In this document: piece by piece, positions 8,398-10,852 of the stretch
Position numbering within the stretch: position 1 is the stretch's first letter
Layout: the number at the start of each line of letters is the position of its first letter
Source of the DNA: Actinomycetes bacterium
Lineage (GTDB): Bacteria; Actinomycetota; Actinomycetes; Actinomycetales; Microbacteriaceae
Direction: 5' to 3'
Assembly (NCBI GenBank): GCA_023428065.1
Contig: JAEYZI010000082.1
Location: 1 to 10,852 of the forward strand
Length of the DNA stretch: 10,852 nucleotides
Notes under the pieces: generated by a model
Told to the model about the DNA's origin: nothing
Databases searched by the model: none
What the model saw: the letters and a program-made list of their open reading frames with translations, nothing else
Position numbers and translations under genes: made by a program

Positions 8398-9282
8398 TCA
8401 GGCCTTGCGGACCGCGTGCCCGCCGAACTGCTTGCGCAGGGCCGCGACCGCCTTCATCGCGGGGGAGTCCTTCTGGCGCGACACGAAGCGGGCGAAGATC
8501 GACGCCGAGATCGTCGGCACCGGAACCGCGTTCTTGAGCGCCTCCTCGACCGTCCACCGCCCCTCGCCGGAATCCTCGACGTATCCCTCGATGTCGGTGA
8601 ACTCGGGATCCTCCTTGAGCGCCTTCACGAGCAGCTCGAGCAGCCATCCGCGCACGACCGTGCCGCGCTGCCACGCCGTGAAGACGCCCGGGACGTCGTG
8701 GATGAGGTCGTGCTTCGCCTCGAGCAGCTCGTATCCCTCGGCCCACGCCTGCATGAGAGCGTACTCGATGCCGTTGTGCACCATCTTCGCGTAGTGCCCG
8801 GCGCCGATCGCCCCGGCGTGCACGAATCCCTCCTCGCGGGGGCCCTCTGGCCGGAGGGCGTCGAACACCGGCATGGCGCGCTCGACGTCGGCCGAGTCGC
8901 CGCCGACCATGAGCCCGTATCCGTTCTGGGCGCCCCAGACCCCGCCCGAGACACCGCAGTCGATGTAGTGGATGCCGTGCTCGGCGAGCAGGGCGGCGTG
9001 CTTCTCGTCCTCGGTGAACTTGGAATTCCCGCCGTCGATGACGAGGTCACCCGGGTCGAGCACGGCGGCGAGGTCGGTGATGACAGCCGTGGTGATGGGA
9101 CCGGAAGGCACCATGACCCACACGAGCCGCGGCGCGGGAAGCGCGGCGACGAGCCCCGCGAGATCCGCGGCATCCGTCACCTCGGGGTTGGGGTCGTACC
9201 CCGTGACCTCGATGCCGGCAGCCCGCAGCCGGGTGCGCATGTTGTTGCCCATCCGGCCGAGCCCCACGAGTCCGATGTGCAT
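8398..9282 (-). CDS. gnd: 6-phosphogluconate dehydrogenase, decarboxylating (short type)
   Basis: The product has 294 residues, the size of the short class of 6-phosphogluconate dehydrogenases rather than the ~470-residue enterobacterial form. It oxidatively decarboxylates 6-phosphogluconate to ribulose 5-phosphate in the cytosolic pentose phosphate pathway, producing NADPH or NADH. The N-terminal Rossmann domain has GLVGLGRMGNNM (4-15). GGNSKF (84-89) and the family signature DCGVSGGVWGAQNGYG (108-123) follow. The catalytic Lys166 and Asn170 lie in HYAKMVHNGIEYAL (163-176). The C-terminal helical domain carries DSGEGRW (237-243). ATG 9282 is chosen because the glycine motif begins right there and GGAGG lies 9 nt upstream; the frame is open far into dnaN but that part is antisense-like noise. 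A gnd gene between dnaN and recF is a known actinobacterial arrangement. Confidence 0.96.
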   Translation of the reverse strand: MHIGLVGLGRMGNNMRTRLRAAGIEVTGYDPNPEVTDAADLAGLVAALPAPRLVWVMVPSGPITTAVITDLAAVLDPGDLVIDGGNSKFTEDEKHAALLAEHGIHYIDCGVSGGVWGAQNGYGLMVGGDSADVERAMPVFDALRPEGPREEGFVHAGAIGAGHYAKMVHNGIEYALMQAWAEGYELLEAKHDLIHDVPGVFTAWQRGTVVRGWLLELLVKALKEDPEFTDIEGYVEDSGEGRWTVEEALKNAVPVPTISASIFARFVSRQKDSPAMKAVAALRKQFGGHAVRKA

Positions 9283-9296
9283 GGGAGCTCCCCTCC
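9283..9296 (-). promoter_or_regulatory. gnd ribosome site next to a 10-bp palindrome
   Basis: The Shine-Dalgarno GGAGG (9292-9296 on the minus strand) is spaced 9 nt from the gnd ATG. The intervening bases form the perfect palindrome GGGAGCTCCC (9283-9292) abutting the start codon. A second AGGGGAG register overlaps it. The palindrome could pair between transcripts or fold weakly; a regulatory effect is speculative. Confidence 0.5.
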
Positions 9297-9314
9297 GCGC
9301 GAAGCGCGGTCGCG
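9295..9314. repeat. 20-bp palindromic repeat in the dnaN-gnd spacer
   Basis: CCGCGCGAAGCGCGGTCGCG is an exact copy of 7100-7119. It fills most of the 34-nt spacer between the dnaN stop and the gnd start. The hairpin CGCGC-GAA-GCGCG lies just upstream of the gnd Shine-Dalgarno, where it could affect gnd translation or dnaN mRNA 3' processing. Confidence 0.7.
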
Positions 9315-9316
9315 TG

Positions 9317-10465
9317 TCAGCGCAGCAGAAGGTTCGGCTGCAGCAGGTACTTGTAGTTGTCGGATCCGGGCGCTTCGCGCGAGGACTGGCTCGTGATGAG
9401 CACGGGACCCGGCTTGTTGGGATTTTCGGTCTTGGTGAACGAGATCCGCACGAACTCGGAGTGAACCGCGCCGAGGCCGTCGAGCAGGAAAGACGGCTTG
9501 AGCGACACGACCGTGTCCTCGCCGACGAGGTGGGCGTCGATCGTCTCGGATGCCTGGGCCTGCTCGGAGCCAGCGGCCTCGAGGGTGAGACCGTCGGTCG
9601 ACGAGAAGCTGAACCGCAGGGCCGCCTCGCGCTCGAGCACGAGCGAGACGCGGCGGGTCGCCTCGACGAGCTCGGCTGTGTTGAGCACGGCGTAGTTCTC
9701 GACGCTCTCCGGGAAGAGGCGCTTGACGGGCGGGAAGTTGCCCTTGATGAGCAGTGAGGTGACGGTCTTCTTGTCTGCGCGGAACGCGATGAGCTCGCGA
9801 TCGTCGCTGCGCACGATCGAGACCCCGATGGTGCCCGAGTGCGCGAAGGTCTTGCCGATCTCCGAGAGGGTGCGCGCCGGGACGAGCGCCGTCGTGCCGG
9901 CGGCCGACGACGATCCGGAATCCCAATCGATCTCCCGCACCGCGACGCGGTAGCGGTCGGTCGCCACGAGCGAGAGGTTGGTGTCGCCGACCTCGAGCTG
10001 CACACCCGTGATGACCGGGGTCACGTCGTCGCGGGATGCCGCGACCGCGACCTGCGACACGGCCGTCGCGAACTCCTCCGCGGGGAGGACCCCGGTCTGC
10101 TCGTCGATCTGAGGAAGTGTCGGATACTCCTCGACGGGCATGCTCAGGAGCGTGAAGCGCGCCGACCCGCAGCTCACCTGGATCTTGCCGTCGACCGACT
10201 CGAAAACGACGGGCGCATTCGGCAGGCGGCTCGCGATGTCGGCGAGAAGGCGACCCGACACGAGCGCGGTGCCGGGCTCATCCACCTCGGCCGTGATCTC
10301 GGTGCGGCTCGACACCTCGTAGTCGAACGACGAGAGCGTGAGCGCGGAACCCTCCGCCTCGAGCAGCACACCGCTCAGGATGGGCTGGGTGGTGCGCTGC
10401 GGAAGGAGCTTCACGGCGAATGACACCGCCTCGCTGAAGACGTCGCGATTCACCTGGAACTTCAC
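9317..10465 (-). CDS. dnaN: DNA polymerase III beta subunit (sliding clamp)
   Basis: The 382-residue clamp has three consecutive similar domains (about 1-120, 128-250, 255-382). The dimer encircles DNA and tethers the replicative polymerase and repair factors. Family marks include LPQRTTQPILSGVLLEA (21-37), LPAEEF (127-132) at the start of domain 2, LVATDRYRVAVRE (166-178) and GNFPPVKRLFPE (242-253). The C-terminus NYKYLLQPNLLLR is longer and more basic than the enterobacterial MPMRL end, as in other actinobacteria. The start is GTG at 10465: AAGGAG at 10472-10477 is 6 nt upstream and the MKFQV opening is conserved. It lies directly downstream of oriC, transcribed away from it. gnd follows after 34 nt that contain a palindromic repeat. 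Confidence 0.98.
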   Translation of the reverse strand: MKFQVNRDVFSEAVSFAVKLLPQRTTQPILSGVLLEAEGSALTLSSFDYEVSSRTEITAEVDEPGTALVSGRLLADIASRLPNAPVVFESVDGKIQVSCGSARFTLLSMPVEEYPTLPQIDEQTGVLPAEEFATAVSQVAVAASRDDVTPVITGVQLEVGDTNLSLVATDRYRVAVREIDWDSGSSSAAGTTALVPARTLSEIGKTFAHSGTIGVSIVRSDDRELIAFRADKKTVTSLLIKGNFPPVKRLFPESVENYAVLNTAELVEATRRVSLVLEREAALRFSFSSTDGLTLEAAGSEQAQASETIDAHLVGEDTVVSLKPSFLLDGLGAVHSEFVRISFTKTENPNKPGPVLITSQSSREAPGSDNYKYLLQPNLLLR

Positions 10466-10471
10466 GCGTCA

Positions 10472-10477
10472 CTCCTT
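10472..10477 (-). promoter_or_regulatory. dnaN Shine-Dalgarno
   Basis: AAGGAG on the minus strand, 6 nt before the GTG start, supports choosing this non-ATG start codon for dnaN. Confidence 0.75.
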
Positions 10478-10590
10478 CTGAGTCACTCGGGCGGGCACGG
10501 TTTGCGTGTGAACGATCTTGGCACGGACTCGAGCACTCTCGGTTATCGGGCGACGACCAAGAGGAAGAGACAGGTAATCGTGTTAACGCC

Positions 10591-10608
10591 TGTGCGAACT
10601 GTGGATAA
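10591..10608 (-). promoter_or_regulatory. Tandem DnaA boxes, one perfect and one degenerate
   Basis: On the minus strand, 10600-10608 reads TTATCCACA, the exact high-affinity DnaA box. The next nine bases (10591-10599) read GTTCGCACA, two changes from the loose consensus and in the same orientation with no gap. This pairing suggests a weak site filled cooperatively from the strong one. Confidence 0.75.
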
Positions 10609-10623
10609 GTATGGTGCGACCCG

Positions 10624-10633
10624 CTGACGTCAG
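10624..10633. other. 10-bp perfect palindrome in oriC
   Basis: CTGACGTCAG is a perfect palindrome 15 nt to the right of the strong DnaA box at 10600-10608. It may be a binding site for a dimeric regulator of initiation, or chance; no known actinobacterial oriC protein can be assigned to it from sequence. Confidence 0.4.
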
Positions 10634-10758
10634 GGAACTACATCCGTGAAAGTTGTGAGCCGCTTGCGGATGGAGACGCCCCGGATGTCGGGAAGTCGCG
10701 GGGCACGGATTTCACTCTCCACATCCCCTCTCGGCGCGTTCCACATTCCATCCGGAAG

Positions 10759-10767
10759 TTATCCACA
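10759..10767 (+). promoter_or_regulatory. Perfect DnaA box
   Basis: TTATCCACA matches the consensus exactly, in the orientation opposite to the strong box at 10600-10608 and about 150 bp from it. It is flanked by GGGGTATCCCC (10768-10778), whose right half contains a degenerate box. Confidence 0.85.
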
Positions 10768-10819
10768 GGGGTATCCCCAGACTGTGCAACCGTTACCCAG
10801 CTTTCCTTCAGGTGGAGCT

Positions 10820-10852
10820 TCAGGGTCGGTAGCGCTGGTCCTGCTTGATGCG
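10820..10852 (-). CDS. dnaA: Chromosomal replication initiator DnaA, C-terminal end (partial)
   Basis: Only the last ten codons and a TGA stop are in the window; the gene continues beyond the right edge. They encode RIKQDQRYRP. The RIKQ sequence near the very end is typical of DnaA domain IV, which ends in a T-x-R-I-K-Q-like stretch. The identity rests mainly on context: the minus strand directly upstream of oriC and dnaN is where actinobacterial dnaA lies. DnaA binds the nearby TTATCCACA boxes and opens the origin. Confidence 0.82.
   Translation of the reverse strand, partial: RIKQDQRYRP

Larger units (their letters stand above)
10466..10819. other. oriC: oriC, dnaA-dnaN intergenic region
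   Basis: These 354 nt between the dnaA stop and the dnaN start contain no gene but carry clustered DnaA boxes. Two are perfect TTATCCACA (10600-10608 minus, 10759-10767 plus). Degenerate sites, each two changes from TTWTNCACA, occur at 10591-10599 (minus), 10715-10723 (plus), 10737-10745 (plus), 10771-10779 (plus) and 10783-10791 (minus), plus a weaker one at 10507-10515 (minus). The stretch 10541-10615 is less GC-rich than the genes and may hold the unwinding element. The hexamer CGGATG/CATCCG recurs at 10641, 10667, 10682 and 10749. The palindrome CTGACGTCAG lies at 10624-10633. The region must also contain the dnaN promoter, but I see no convincing one. Confidence 0.88.

Noticed and set aside
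7488..8537. Plus-strand open frame of 349 codons opposite recF
   Set aside because: It is antisense to recF with its intact ATPase motifs, has biased composition, and has no start signals.
8398..10005. gnd extended upstream to 535 codons through dnaN
   Set aside because: The added part is Arg/Ser/Pro-rich noise overlapping dnaN. The Rossmann glycine motif and the Shine-Dalgarno place the start at 9282.
10768..10778. GGGGTATCCCC as a dnaA terminator
   Set aside because: A 4-bp stem with a 3-nt loop and no T tract is too weak. Its right half overlaps a degenerate DnaA site, so it is better viewed as part of oriC.

Overview
The window is the replication-origin region of a high-GC actinobacterium, most likely a member of the Microbacteriaceae (order Micrococcales). 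Two things support this: the gene order dnaA-dnaN-gnd-recF-DUF721-gyrB-gyrA-DUF3566-tRNA-Ile-tRNA-Ala, and the protein sequences, such as the actinobacterial DUF721 tail and a DUF3566 membrane protein after gyrA. The family assignment is inference from gene order and protein character; no database search was possible.

Reading from the right edge leftward (the direction of transcription): the last ten codons of dnaA (10820-10852, minus); a 354-nt dnaA-dnaN intergenic region with two perfect TTATCCACA DnaA boxes and several degenerate ones, i.e. oriC; dnaN (beta clamp); gnd (6-phosphogluconate dehydrogenase); recF; a DUF721/DciA-family protein; a 147-nt gap that probably holds the gyrB promoter; gyrB and gyrA (both gyrase subunits); a small DUF3566 membrane protein; tRNA-Ile(GAT); and, at the far left, tRNA-Ala(TGC). 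All of these lie on the minus strand, co-directional with a fork moving left from oriC. gnd/recF (7-nt gap), recF/DUF721 (GTGA overlap) and gyrA/DUF3566 (ATGA overlap) are tightly packed.

The exception is 124-1376, between the two tRNA genes. It holds one plus-strand gene for a zinc-independent MDR oxidoreductase (quinone-reductase type), transcribed head-on to replication. Immediately after its stop codon comes an array of a 62-bp direct repeat: two exact copies 100 bp apart plus a decayed third copy, with very stable GC-rich hairpins between them, running up to the 3' end of tRNA-Ile. This segment looks like an accessory insertion into an otherwise conserved block.

The genes work together in initiation (DnaA, oriC, DciA-type helicase partner), processivity (clamp), gap repair (RecF) and supercoiling (GyrA/GyrB); gnd supplies NADPH and pentose phosphate. 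I see no defence system, prophage, transposase or CRISPR array. The most unusual signals are non-coding: the 62-bp repeat array, a 20-bp palindromic repeat found both in the dnaN-gnd spacer and inside the DUF721 coding sequence, and an apparently enriched GGATGC/GCATCC hexamer.
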